Assembly: GCF_002742265.1 (NCBI RefSeq)
Contig: NZ_MDGL01000149.1
Coordinates: forward strand, 140,209-204,208
Length of the DNA stretch: 64,000 nucleotides
Direction of reading: 5' to 3'
Source of the DNA: Maribacter sp. 4G9
Lineage (GTDB): Bacteria > Bacteroidota > Bacteroidia > Flavobacteriales > Flavobacteriaceae
Shown here: in pieces, positions 53,670 to 61,620 of the stretch
How positions within the stretch are numbered: position 1 is the stretch's first letter
Layout of the letters: every line of letters begins with the position of its first letter
Position numbers and translations under genes: made by a program
Notes under the pieces: model-generated
Database searches by the model: none
Seen by the model: only the letters and a program-made list of their open reading frames with translations
Told to the model about the DNA's origin: nothing

Positions 53670-54422
53670 TTAAACGGACGCCTCCTGCTTTAACCAGTCG
53701 TATCCTTTTTCCTCCAACTCCAAGGCCAATTCCTTACCGCCCGACTTCACAATTTTACCATCGTGCAATACGTGTACGTAATCGGGAACGATATAATCCA
53801 ATAATCGCTGATAATGGGTTATTACCAGTACCGCATTGTCCTTGCTCTTTAACTTATTGACCCCATTGGCAACGATACGCAAGGCATCAATATCCAGACC
53901 GGAATCCGTTTCATCCAGAATAGCTACTTTAGGCTCCAACATAGCCATTTGAAAAATTTCGTTACGCTTCTTTTCACCTCCCGAAAAACCTTCGTTCAAA
54001 GACCTCGATAGAAATTTGCGGTCTATTTCCAACAATTCCGATTTCTCACGGATCAATTTTAGCATTTCGTTGGCCGGCATGTCCTCCAATCCCTTGGCCT
54101 TTCTGGATTCATTGATAGCCGTTTTCATAAAATTGGTAACCGATACTCCTGGGATTTCCACGGGGTATTGAAAGGAAAGGAAAATACCTTTATGCGCCCT
54201 TTCTTCTGGAGCAACCTCCTCTAAATCTTCACCTTCCAACTCTACGGAACCTTCCGTAACCTCAAACTCTTCCTTACCGGCTATGACTTCGGCCAAGGTA
54301 CTTTTGCCAGAACCATTAGGCCCCATAATGGCATGTACCTCTCCTGCTTTTACCTCAAGGTTTATTCCTTTTAATATTTCCTTATCCTCTACCCGCGCAT
54401 GCAGGTTTATAATTTTTAACAT
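53670..54422 (-). CDS. sufC: Fe-S assembly ATPase SufC
   Basis: ABC-type ATPase of 250 aa that powers SufBCD. Walker A is MGPNGSGKSTLAEVIAG, the signature is LNEGFSGGEKKRNEIFQM, Walker B with following residues is AILDETDSGLDIDALRIV, and the switch His is in VLVITHYQRLLDYI. Full length. It is 6 bp downstream of the MBL-fold lipoprotein gene that separates it from sufB. ABC transport is excluded by the SufC-specific GEKKRNE signature and the SUF context. Confidence 0.97.
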   Translation of the reverse strand: MLKIINLHARVEDKEILKGINLEVKAGEVHAIMGPNGSGKSTLAEVIAGKEEFEVTEGSVELEGEDLEEVAPEERAHKGIFLSFQYPVEIPGVSVTNFMKTAINESRKAKGLEDMPANEMLKLIREKSELLEIDRKFLSRSLNEGFSGGEKKRNEIFQMAMLEPKVAILDETDSGLDIDALRIVANGVNKLKSKDNAVLVITHYQRLLDYIVPDYVHVLHDGKIVKSGGKELALELEEKGYDWLKQEASV

Positions 54423-54428
54423 AATCTA

Positions 54429-55295
54429 TTACTTTAAATATTCCGGTGCCTTTGGCATTTTATTAAAATCTTCTTTTTGATGTTGTACATACACCCTAGC
54501 GCCCTTTTCCTTTGCAAAAGTTTCAAAAGCTTCCATACTGGCCAGTGTTTCTTCTACATCGTAATTAAAGCTGGGCACTCTTTTATACTCCCTATTTTCG
54601 TAAAGGTGATACAAATCCCCTGTTAACAGCGTAGGTCCGTTTTCGAGTAAATTCAAAAACAGAACTTGATGCCCAGGCGTGTGTCCTGGCATGGATTTCA
54701 TAATCACCGTTCCATCGCCAAACACATCATAATCTCCTTCTATTTTTTGAATTTTGTCCAATTCCTGTATCGCCTCATAAATTCCCTCTCCACTATTTTT
54801 AACTTCCTCGCTCGTAATAAAATCGTATTCCGGACCTTGAACCAACCAAGTGGCATTTTTCATGGTGTTTGCATGGCCGCTATGATCAAAATGGGTGTGT
54901 GAAAGTGCCATAAAATCAATATCGTCAGGAGTCATTCCTATTTTTTTCAATTGATTTACAACCGAATCCTTCCTCGATACCGTAAAAGCCCCCGATTGAT
55001 CTGTATATTCCGGTTGGCCAACCAACATTTGGGGCAAGCCGGCATCCCACATTAAAGTACCTTTGGGATGAACAACTACGTAAAAAGGATCGGCAAACTC
55101 CTTTGTCTGACCTTGATAGGTAGTATCCTGGGAAAATAACTCCAAGTTATTGACCATCACCGTACCTCCATCAAAGGTATAAAGTTTGATTTCTGGGGCC
55201 GGTGCTTCGGCAACCTCAGTTTTCTCCTCCTTCTTGACTTCCTTACAGGATAGGAATCCAATTAAAACTGCGATAAAAAAGAAAAATCTTTTCAT
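54429..55295 (-). CDS. Metallo-beta-lactamase-fold lipoprotein inserted between sufB and sufC
   Basis: Zinc hydrolase-like protein of 288 aa. A lipoprotein signal is present (FFFIAVLIGFLSCKEV, lipobox LSC). The metal motif HxHxDH is His133, His135, Asp137 and His138 in SHTHFDHSGHA, with further ligands in SMPGHTPGHQVLFL and LLTGDLYHL. WDAGLPQMLVG before the motif is similar to AHL lactonase-type members, so lactone or ester hydrolysis in the periplasm is possible. It sits between sufB (70 bp upstream) and sufC (6 bp downstream) on the same strand, an unexpected location for an exported enzyme within a cytoplasmic assembly operon. Confidence 0.88.
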   Translation of the reverse strand: MKRFFFFIAVLIGFLSCKEVKKEEKTEVAEAPAPEIKLYTFDGGTVMVNNLELFSQDTTYQGQTKEFADPFYVVVHPKGTLMWDAGLPQMLVGQPEYTDQSGAFTVSRKDSVVNQLKKIGMTPDDIDFMALSHTHFDHSGHANTMKNATWLVQGPEYDFITSEEVKNSGEGIYEAIQELDKIQKIEGDYDVFGDGTVIMKSMPGHTPGHQVLFLNLLENGPTLLTGDLYHLYENREYKRVPSFNYDVEETLASMEAFETFAKEKGARVYVQHQKEDFNKMPKAPEYLK

Positions 55296-55365
55296 AAATT
55301 TATACTATAACTTAGTAATAAGGAATCACCTATTGACTGCGCTTGAGGGGACATCCCATAACCAT

Positions 55366-56811
55366 TTATCCTACGGAACCTTCTAAACTGATTTCCAATA
55401 ATTTTTGGGCCTCAACGGCAAATTCCATGGGGAGCTTGTTCAATACTTCCTTACTAAACCCATTTACGATCAAGGCAATGGCCTTTTCCGTATCGATACC
55501 ACGTTGGTTGCAATAGAAAATTTGGTCTTCCCCAATTTTACTGGTAGTAGCCTCATGTTCTATTTGGGCCGTTTTATTTTTTGCTTCTATGTACGGAAAT
55601 GTATGCGCCCCGCATTCGTTGCCCATCAACAAGGAATCGCATTGTGAAAAGTTACGTGCATTGTCCGCACGACTATTGATCTGTACCAGACCGCGGTAAC
55701 TATTCTGTGATTTACCTGCGGATATCCCTTTTGAAATAATGGTACTCTTGGTGTTCTTACCCAAGTGGATCATTTTGGTCCCCGTATCCGCCTGTTGGTA
55801 ATTATTGGTTACCGCAATGGAATAAAACTCACCAATGGAGTTGTCGCCTTTTAGGATACAAGAAGGATATTTCCATGTTACGGCGGAACCTGTCTCGACC
55901 TGCGTCCACGAAATTTTGGCATTCTTCTCACAAAGTCCGCGCTTGGTTACAAAATTATAAACCCCACCTTTTCCATCCTTGCCTCCGGGAAACCAGTTTT
56001 GGACTGTGGAATATTTTATTTCAGCATTGTCCAGGGCAATAAGCTCCACGACGGCGGCATGCAATTGGTTCTCGTCCCTAGATGGTGCCGTACACCCTTC
56101 CAGATAACTTACATAACTGCCCTCATCCGCTATGACCAGGGTTCTTTCAAACTGTCCGGTGCCCGCCTGGTTTATCCTGAAATAAGTGGATAGTTCCATG
56201 GGGCAGCGCACTCCTTTTGGGATATAGCAAAAACTACCATCGGAAAAAACGGCGGAATTCAAGGCCGCATAAAAGTTGTCCTTTTTGGGAACCACGGTGC
56301 CTATATATTTTTTTACCAATTCCGGATGTTCCTTTATCGCTTCGGAAATAGAACAAAAAATAATCCCTTTCTCGGCCAAGGTCTTTTTAAACGTAGTAGC
56401 TACCGAAACGGAATCCATCACGATATCCACGGCAACCCCTGCCAGTTTCTTTTGCTCGTCTATGGAGATACCCAGTTTTTTGAACGTATCCAACAATTCT
56501 GGATCTACTTCATCCAAACTATCATACTTTGGTTTCTTGTTAGGTGCCGAATAATAGGAAATAGCCTGAAAATCGGGCTTTTTGTACCTAACGTTTGCCC
56601 ATTCCGGCTCCTCCATTTCCTTCCAGGCCTTGAACGCTTCCAAGCGCCATTGGGTCATCCAGTCCGGTTCATCCTTCTTTTTGGAAATCGCAATAATCAC
56701 TTCCTCGTTAAGTCCTATAGGAAGGGTATCCGATTCTATGTCCGTATAGAAACCATACTCGTATTCCTTGGTTTCCAGTTCTTTTTTTAATTCCTCTTCA
56801 GTATATGCCAT
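55366..56811 (-). CDS. sufB: Fe-S cluster scaffold subunit SufB
   Basis: Main scaffold protein of SufBCD, 481 aa, normal length. Conserved blocks include [75 protein letters not shown], the [18 protein letters not shown] segment and the [20 protein letters not shown] end. Assembles 4Fe-4S clusters with SufC/SufD, fed by SufS-SufE. It lies 39 bp after sufA and is followed by the MBL-fold gene rather than sufC. Confidence 0.97.
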   Translation of the reverse strand: MAYTEEELKKELETKEYEYGFYTDIESDTLPIGLNEEVIIAISKKKDEPDWMTQWRLEAFKAWKEMEEPEWANVRYKKPDFQAISYYSAPNKKPKYDSLDEVDPELLDTFKKLGISIDEQKKLAGVAVDIVMDSVSVATTFKKTLAEKGIIFCSISEAIKEHPELVKKYIGTVVPKKDNFYAALNSAVFSDGSFCYIPKGVRCPMELSTYFRINQAGTGQFERTLVIADEGSYVSYLEGCTAPSRDENQLHAAVVELIALDNAEIKYSTVQNWFPGGKDGKGGVYNFVTKRGLCEKNAKISWTQVETGSAVTWKYPSCILKGDNSIGEFYSIAVTNNYQQADTGTKMIHLGKNTKSTIISKGISAGKSQNSYRGLVQINSRADNARNFSQCDSLLMGNECGAHTFPYIEAKNKTAQIEHEATTSKIGEDQIFYCNQRGIDTEKAIALIVNGFSKEVLNKLPMEFAVEAQKLLEISLEGSVG

Positions 56812-56850
56812 ATATGTTCAATTAGACCATTGTCCTTCAACAATTGTCAA

Positions 56851-57180
56851 TTATAATGAAAAACTCTCCCCGCATCCGCAAGTGCGCTGGGCGTTTGGGT
56901 TGTTAAACACAAAACCTTTCCCATTAAGACCTCCGGAGTATTCCAAGATGGTCCCCACTAAATATAAAAAACTCTTTTTGTCTACAATGATTCGTACGTC
57001 ATTATCTTCAAAAACCTTGTCCGTTTCGTCCATTTTGTTATCGAAATTGAGTTCATAGGACAAACCGCTACAGCCTCCACTCTTTACGCCCACCCTGACA
57101 TAATCCTTGGAAGCATCGAACCCTTCCTCTTCCATAAGGGTTCTCACCTTCTTTTTTGCCGTTTCCGATACTTGTATCAT
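56851..57180 (-). CDS. sufA: A-type Fe-S cluster carrier (SufA/IscA/HesB family)
   Basis: Carrier protein of 109 aa. The three cluster cysteines are in GVKSGGCSGLSYEL and RTCGCGESFSL at the C-terminus, the HesB/IscA signature. It accepts clusters from SufBCD and delivers them to apo-proteins. It is the first gene of the SUF cluster, directly after the promoter at 57212-57241. The symbol sufA is from context; ErpA-like function is not excluded. Confidence 0.92.
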   Translation of the reverse strand: MIQVSETAKKKVRTLMEEEGFDASKDYVRVGVKSGGCSGLSYELNFDNKMDETDKVFEDNDVRIIVDKKSFLYLVGTILEYSGGLNGKGFVFNNPNAQRTCGCGESFSL

Positions 57181-57211
57181 ATCTTAAAATGGATTAATTA
57201 TAAATAGTTCA

Positions 57212-57241
57212 CAAATATACTTCATTGGTAGGTTTTAACAA
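57212..57241 (-). promoter_or_regulatory. Main SUF operon promoter
   Basis: On the minus strand TTG (57241-57239), 19 bp, then TATATTTG (57219-57212), matching the Bacteroidetes -33/-7 arrangement. The leader to the sufA ATG is about 25 bases. No clear IscR- or Fur-type palindrome overlaps it. Confidence 0.65.
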
Positions 57242-57305
57242 TAGAACCTAACATTATTATAACGTATTAAACTATAGGACTTCTCTATGTTGAAGAAGAG
57301 GGAAT

Positions 57306-58649
57306 TTACCGGAGTTTTATGAGTACCAAATCAGATTTTCCTTTTGATTCCAATCCTTGGAAATCAACACTTTGACTCTCACCGATAAGCAGCACACTTC
57401 CATCCTCGCATTCTACCACATCATAGCCAAAATCTATATGGGAACCGCCAAAGGAACTTTGCCAAAGTAGCTTGCCTTTTTCATCGGTTTTTAAGATCCA
57501 AATATCATTTTCGCCGTTATTTGACGATACATCCTGATCTGAACTCTTGGAATTACCCAAAACATAATAACCGCCATCCTTGCTCGATACAACAGCCTGT
57601 GCAGCGTCAAATTGACTGCCGCCATAAGTGCGTTCCCATATAAGATTTCCAAAACCGTCCACTTTTAACAGCCAGAAGTCGGATTCCCCCTTACTTTCGG
57701 TAACATCCCCATCGGTACTAAAGGTGTTGCCCACAACTACATAACCGCCGTCCAAGGTGTTGTCTATATCATAGGAAATCTCTATACCCGTGCCACCAAA
57801 AGAACGTTCCCACGCCATCGTTCCCGTGTTATCGACTTTCACGAGCCAAAAATCATAACTACCTCCGGGATTGCTGATATCAAAATCATCACTTTCCGAG
57901 AATCCGGCCATGACAAAACCCCCGTCCTCCGATCTCACCACGGCATGAGACCTATCGTTGTTGGTGCCCCCAAAGTATCCCCGCCATTCCACATCCCCTA
58001 ACGGGTCGATTTTGGTGCCCCAGAATTCCCCCACTCCATGTCGGGCGAGCGTGTTGCCTTTTTCCGTATATCCATCGGCCAGGGCAGAAGTAATATCCAA
58101 AAAGCCTGTAAAGAAGAAGCCCCCGTCCTCAGTCTGTAATAAATCGTAGGAATGATCGTGACCGGAAAAACCATAACTTTTTTCCCATTCAATCTCCCCT
58201 GAAGCATTGAGCTTCAACAACCAGTTATCATGAAATCCCTGATTTACGCTTGCATCACCATCATCACTCATTGCGTATCCTGTGAGCGCATAACCACCGT
58301 CCATGGTCTGGACCAAACTCTGCCCCCGATCGTCCTTGGAGCCACCATAGGTTTTGCTCCACTGTACATTGCCATCGGCATCCAGTTTCAACAGCCAATA
58401 ATCATTGACCTCAAGCAATTTTCCCTGTAAATCACCGTCAATACTGTTCGAAAATCCCAAAATGGCATAGCCTCCATCCGAAGTCTGGATAATGGCCTGA
58501 CCAATATCCTCGCCCGATCCCCCAAAGGTCTTGATCCATTCCACTTCGCTCAAAAACCTATTTCCGTTGATTTCAAGGTTTTCATCATCGGCATCCTTGG
58601 AACAGGACCAAAAGAAGATAAGTACCCAAATGAAATGAAACCTGTACAT
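57306..58649 (-). CDS. Lipoprotein with seven tandem ~58-residue repeats (predicted 7-bladed propeller)
   Basis: Protein of 447 aa with a lipoprotein signal (FIWVLIFFWSCSKDADD, lipobox WSC). The mature part consists of seven repeats of about 58 residues. Each starts W-x-(K/R/S)-x-(F/Y)GG, continues with QTxDGGYALTGY and ends with DxWLLKLDxxGxxx. Seven units in one chain suggest a closed seven-bladed propeller. Function is unknown; similar repeats occur in many marine Bacteroidetes surface proteins. It is 3 bp downstream of the choice-of-anchor B gene, so both are in one operon. Confidence 0.8.
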   Translation of the reverse strand: MYRFHFIWVLIFFWSCSKDADDENLEINGNRFLSEVEWIKTFGGSGEDIGQAIIQTSDGGYAILGFSNSIDGDLQGKLLEVNDYWLLKLDADGNVQWSKTYGGSKDDRGQSLVQTMDGGYALTGYAMSDDGDASVNQGFHDNWLLKLNASGEIEWEKSYGFSGHDHSYDLLQTEDGGFFFTGFLDITSALADGYTEKGNTLARHGVGEFWGTKIDPLGDVEWRGYFGGTNNDRSHAVVRSEDGGFVMAGFSESDDFDISNPGGSYDFWLVKVDNTGTMAWERSFGGTGIEISYDIDNTLDGGYVVVGNTFSTDGDVTESKGESDFWLLKVDGFGNLIWERTYGGSQFDAAQAVVSSKDGGYYVLGNSKSSDQDVSSNNGENDIWILKTDEKGKLLWQSSFGGSHIDFGYDVVECEDGSVLLIGESQSVDFQGLESKGKSDLVLIKLR

Positions 58650-58652
58650 TTC

Positions 58653-59900
58653 CTATTCCGATTTCTTAATCACGAAAAACCCGTTGCTTATATCGCTGAC
58701 CACAATTTTCCCACTTTCAAAAAAGGGATAAACACTCCAAACTCCATCAAATTCGGTATTATCATTTTGTGGAAACGTATCAAAAAAACCTGTTTCGGAG
58801 ATATTTTTGCCTTCAATATCTGAAATATCCAATACCCGTACTCCTGCCGTATAATTAGCCAAATAGAAATCGTTCCCCAAAACGTAGCCATTGTGGTCAA
58901 TGGCACTCGTTGGTCCCAGATACGTATCATGTAACAAGGGATTGTCCAAATCCGTCATATCAAAAATCAAGGTCCTAGACCTAAAGCCGGAGTTTATCTC
59001 ATCCAACTCATCGCCCAGGATAAAATAACGCTGGTCTTCCGTAAACCAGCCTTGATGGGTATAGCCAATATTGGGATACGGAAGCGTCGCAATCGCAACA
59101 GGATTTTCCTTATTGGTAATATCTACCACAACGACTTGGGTCTCGTTGGCCCCAACAAAAATTTCCCGATCCGTATAATCCGTATCTGGTCCGGTATAGG
59201 TCACTACCTGGGCATCATGGGTATAGCCGTTTATGCCCCAACCGCCAGCGGCCACTGGCATTGTGGGATTTGAAAGATCCAGAAAATGGACGCCTCCATT
59301 GTAAATATCATCCCGATTGGTCCCTACCGGATAAGCAAACCCCGTAGCCGTATTGATAACGATATTGTGGGCATTCCCAATACCCGTAAACCTTCCGTCT
59401 TCCTCAAATTCGTTTGAATTGCCCACAGCATCGCGCAATTTTGTAAGGTCGAACACTTGCACCCCATGAGCATTGGCCTCCGAAACTATGTACGCATAGT
59501 CCCCATAAACCTTTATATCCCGCCAGGAACTCGCCGTTGTAGTGGTTGGCAGTTTTCCTAGATACATCAAGTACTCAGTATCGGAAATATCAATAAATGC
59601 CGTTCCATTATCCAGACCCATTAGGGCATATTCCTTTCCCGTTGAGGCATCCGTCCATCCCCAGATATCGTTCCCCGATTGTGCGCTCAGCGCTGTCATA
59701 GGAATATGTCCCAATAAATCGTACCCGTTGCAGGGATAGTCTCCGGCAAACCCATTTTCACAGGGAACAAAGGAGGTTGTTTCTCCCGGCACTCCCGGGT
59801 TTTCCGATTCATTAGGAATATCAATATCATTGTTCACATTATCCTTGGAACAGGAAGCAAAAACGATCAAAAACAATAGAACGGCCCGTAATCCCATCAT
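58653..59900 (-). CDS. Choice-of-anchor B (LVIVD-repeat) lipoprotein
   Basis: Exported protein of 415 aa with lipobox FASC after a hydrophobic run (AVLLFLIVFASCSKDN). The body has LVIVD-type propeller repeats, for example TAFIDISDTEYLMYLGKLP, GVQVFDLTKLRD, GVHFLDLSNPTMPVAAGGWG and RTLIFDMTDLDNP, and the choice-of-anchor B pattern NGYDLLGHIPMTALSA near the N-terminus. In this family the anchor varies; here it is a lipoprotein N-terminus with no C-terminal sorting signal. Function unknown. It heads the two-gene unit with the 7-repeat lipoprotein. Confidence 0.87.
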   Translation of the reverse strand: MMGLRAVLLFLIVFASCSKDNVNNDIDIPNESENPGVPGETTSFVPCENGFAGDYPCNGYDLLGHIPMTALSAQSGNDIWGWTDASTGKEYALMGLDNGTAFIDISDTEYLMYLGKLPTTTTASSWRDIKVYGDYAYIVSEANAHGVQVFDLTKLRDAVGNSNEFEEDGRFTGIGNAHNIVINTATGFAYPVGTNRDDIYNGGVHFLDLSNPTMPVAAGGWGINGYTHDAQVVTYTGPDTDYTDREIFVGANETQVVVVDITNKENPVAIATLPYPNIGYTHQGWFTEDQRYFILGDELDEINSGFRSRTLIFDMTDLDNPLLHDTYLGPTSAIDHNGYVLGNDFYLANYTAGVRVLDISDIEGKNISETGFFDTFPQNDNTEFDGVWSVYPFFESGKIVVSDISNGFFVIKKSE

Positions 59901-59946
59901 GATAAATTTATAATAATAGTAAAGATACGATATAAAATATCCTGTT

Positions 59947-59954
59947 TACTTTTG
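59947..59954 (+). promoter_or_regulatory. -7 promoter element of thiL (near-leaderless)
   Basis: TACTTTTG fits TAnnTTTG and ends only 4 bp before the ATG at 59959, so transcription would start at or next to the start codon. The divergent gene has TATCTTTA on the other strand in the same 58-bp gap. Confidence 0.5.
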
Positions 59955-59958
59955 CAAC

Positions 59959-61008
59959 ATGCTAGAAGACAAGAATAAAGAAAGGACCTCCTTGGAGAAA
60001 TTGGGCGAGTTTGGGCTTATTGACCATCTGACCCAACATTTTACCCTAAATCACCCATCTACCCTAAAAGGCGTAGGCGATGATGCTGCGGTGCTCGACT
60101 TTCAAAATAAAAAAACGGTACTTTCTACCGATTTGCTGGTAGAAGGAGTCCATTTTGACCTAAGCTACATGCCGTTAAAGCATTTGGGATACAAAGCCGT
60201 GATGGTAAACCTCTCCGATATCTATGCCATGAACGCAAAGGCCACCCAAATTACCGTGTCCCTTGCTGTTTCCAACCGTTTTCCTCTGGAAGCCTTGGAA
60301 GAATTGTACGCAGGAATTCATCTCGCTTGCAAAACCTATAATGTGGACATGATCGGGGGCGATACCACTTCTTCTAAAACGGGTATGCTGATCAGTGTCA
60401 CCGCCCTTGGCGAGGCCGAAGAAGACAAAATCACCTATCGTTCAGGTGCCAAAGAAAATGATCTATTGGTGGTTTCAGGCGATTTGGGCGGAGCCTATAT
60501 GGGACTGCAAGTACTGGAGCGCGAAAAAGAGGTTTTTAAGGTAAATCCAAACAATCAACCCGATTTGGAACCGTATTCCTACATCGTGGAGCGACAATTA
60601 AAACCCGAAGCGCGCAAGGACATTGTGGAACTGCTTGAAAAACTGAAAGTCACTCCTACCTCCATGATCGATGTCAGTGACGGACTCTCTTCCGAAATAT
60701 TGCATTTATGCAAAAACAGTGAAGTGGGCTGTGCACTGTACGAAAATAAAATTCCGTTAGATCCAACGGTTATTTCTACCTGTGAGGAATTTAAAATGGA
60801 CGGCACCATGATCGCCCTTAGCGGGGGTGAGGACTACGAATTGTTGTTTACGATAGATCAGGCCGATTTTCCAAAAATCAAGGGAAATCCCAACCTAACG
60901 GTGATTGGGCATATGACCGATAAATCCGGTGGCGCAAATCTGGTAACTAGGGCGGAAACTTTGATTCCCTTAAAGGCCCAGGGATGGAATTCGTTTCAGT
61001 CGGAATAA
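59959..61008 (+). CDS. thiL: Thiamine-monophosphate kinase
   Basis: Phosphorylates thiamine monophosphate to thiamine pyrophosphate, the last step to the cofactor. 349 aa. Conserved ATP/Mg blocks are GVGDDAAVLDF, STDLLVEGVHFDLSYMPLKH, VNLSDIYAMNA, MIGGDTTSS, VSGDLGGAY and IDVSDGLSSE, then LSGGEDYELLFTI. No TPP riboswitch or other thi genes were seen nearby, so it is expressed alone from the promoter at 59947. Confidence 0.96.
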   Translation: MLEDKNKERTSLEKLGEFGLIDHLTQHFTLNHPSTLKGVGDDAAVLDFQNKKTVLSTDLLVEGVHFDLSYMPLKHLGYKAVMVNLSDIYAMNAKATQITVSLAVSNRFPLEALEELYAGIHLACKTYNVDMIGGDTTSSKTGMLISVTALGEAEEDKITYRSGAKENDLLVVSGDLGGAYMGLQVLEREKEVFKVNPNNQPDLEPYSYIVERQLKPEARKDIVELLEKLKVTPTSMIDVSDGLSSEILHLCKNSEVGCALYENKIPLDPTVISTCEEFKMDGTMIALSGGEDYELLFTIDQADFPKIKGNPNLTVIGHMTDKSGGANLVTRAETLIPLKAQGWNSFQSE

Positions 61009-61013
61009 AAAAA

Positions 61014-61097
61014 TCCTGGAAAAAAGCGCGATTCTTTCCTTAACCGTTGTGGGGCATACGACAGATAAGAATACAGATGCTTACTTAATTTCCAGGA
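61014..61097. other. Gap after thiL with a distant inverted repeat
   Basis: The 150-bp gap between thiL and the small zinc-ribbon gene holds TCCTGGAAA (61014-61022) and TTTCCAGGA (61089-61097), 9-bp complementary arms 66 bp apart. No terminator-like T run and no gene. Confidence 0.3.
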
Positions 61098-61158
61098 ATT
61101 CGATGATAGGTTTCGCGTTAGGTAATGACGGAAACCCGGTATCCTTTAAAAAAGTGCG

Positions 61159-61374
61159 TTATGCTACTTGATGCTCGCTGTGTCTGTACTGGTAAATACG
61201 TTCCAATGTTCTATTGATGTCCTGCAGTTCCGGTGTCAATATGGATAGGTTGCCACTTACGTCTGTGGTAACCTCTTTTTTGCAATGGATGCATTTATAT
61301 TCCTTGATGTGGGACGTCACTTTTTTGGAAACGGCATAATGATGTCCAAAGATGGTGCAGAAAAGTTTTTTCAT
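61159..61374 (-). CDS. Small zinc-ribbon-like protein (71 aa, DUF1660-like)
   Basis: Short protein starting MKKLFCTIFGHHYAVSKK and containing EYKCIHCKKEV. The Cys/His pairs (C-x4-HH and CxxC) suggest one zinc-binding knuckle, as in DUF1660-type small proteins, some of which are encoded by prophages. No phage genes surround it here. The C-terminal half is helical (LTPELQDINRTLERIYQYRH). It is divergent from brnQ across 246 bp that otherwise appear empty. Confidence 0.7.
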   Translation of the reverse strand: MKKLFCTIFGHHYAVSKKVTSHIKEYKCIHCKKEVTTDVSGNLSILTPELQDINRTLERIYQYRHSEHQVA

Positions 61375-61620
61375 GCCTTAGGATTTTTAGGTTCACATTT
61401 GGTTCGATTTGGGAATCGGTAAAATGTAGATTTGTTATTGGTTTCTATATTACAATTATGAGAACGAAGTGTTTTCAATAATATTTGTTAAAGTATATCT
61501 TTTTAAGCACCTGAACCATAATTTGTTGTGATGTGGATAAAACTTGTGGTCAACGCTAATTTTTTATGGGTCTTGATTTTTTGAAATAGGTATTCCATCT
61601 TTTTCTTCTATCTTCCCATT
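61375..61620. other. Divergent gap between zinc-ribbon gene and brnQ
   Basis: 246 bp of AT-rich sequence that must hold both promoters. I see no convincing TAnnTTTG box for brnQ (TATCTTCC near the ATG is the closest). A single perfect DnaA-box sequence, TGTGGATAA (61532-61540), is present but is expected by chance in a window of this size. Confidence 0.5.

Noticed and set aside
59901..59958. TPP riboswitch upstream of thiL
   Set aside because: The 58-bp gap is too short and lacks the conserved CTGAGA and ACCTGA-type segments.
61532..61540. Perfect DnaA-box sequence (TGTGGATAA) upstream of brnQ
   Set aside because: A single 9-mer of this kind is expected about once per two windows of this size by chance; no cluster, no dnaA/dnaN genes and no AT-rich unwinding repeats are present.
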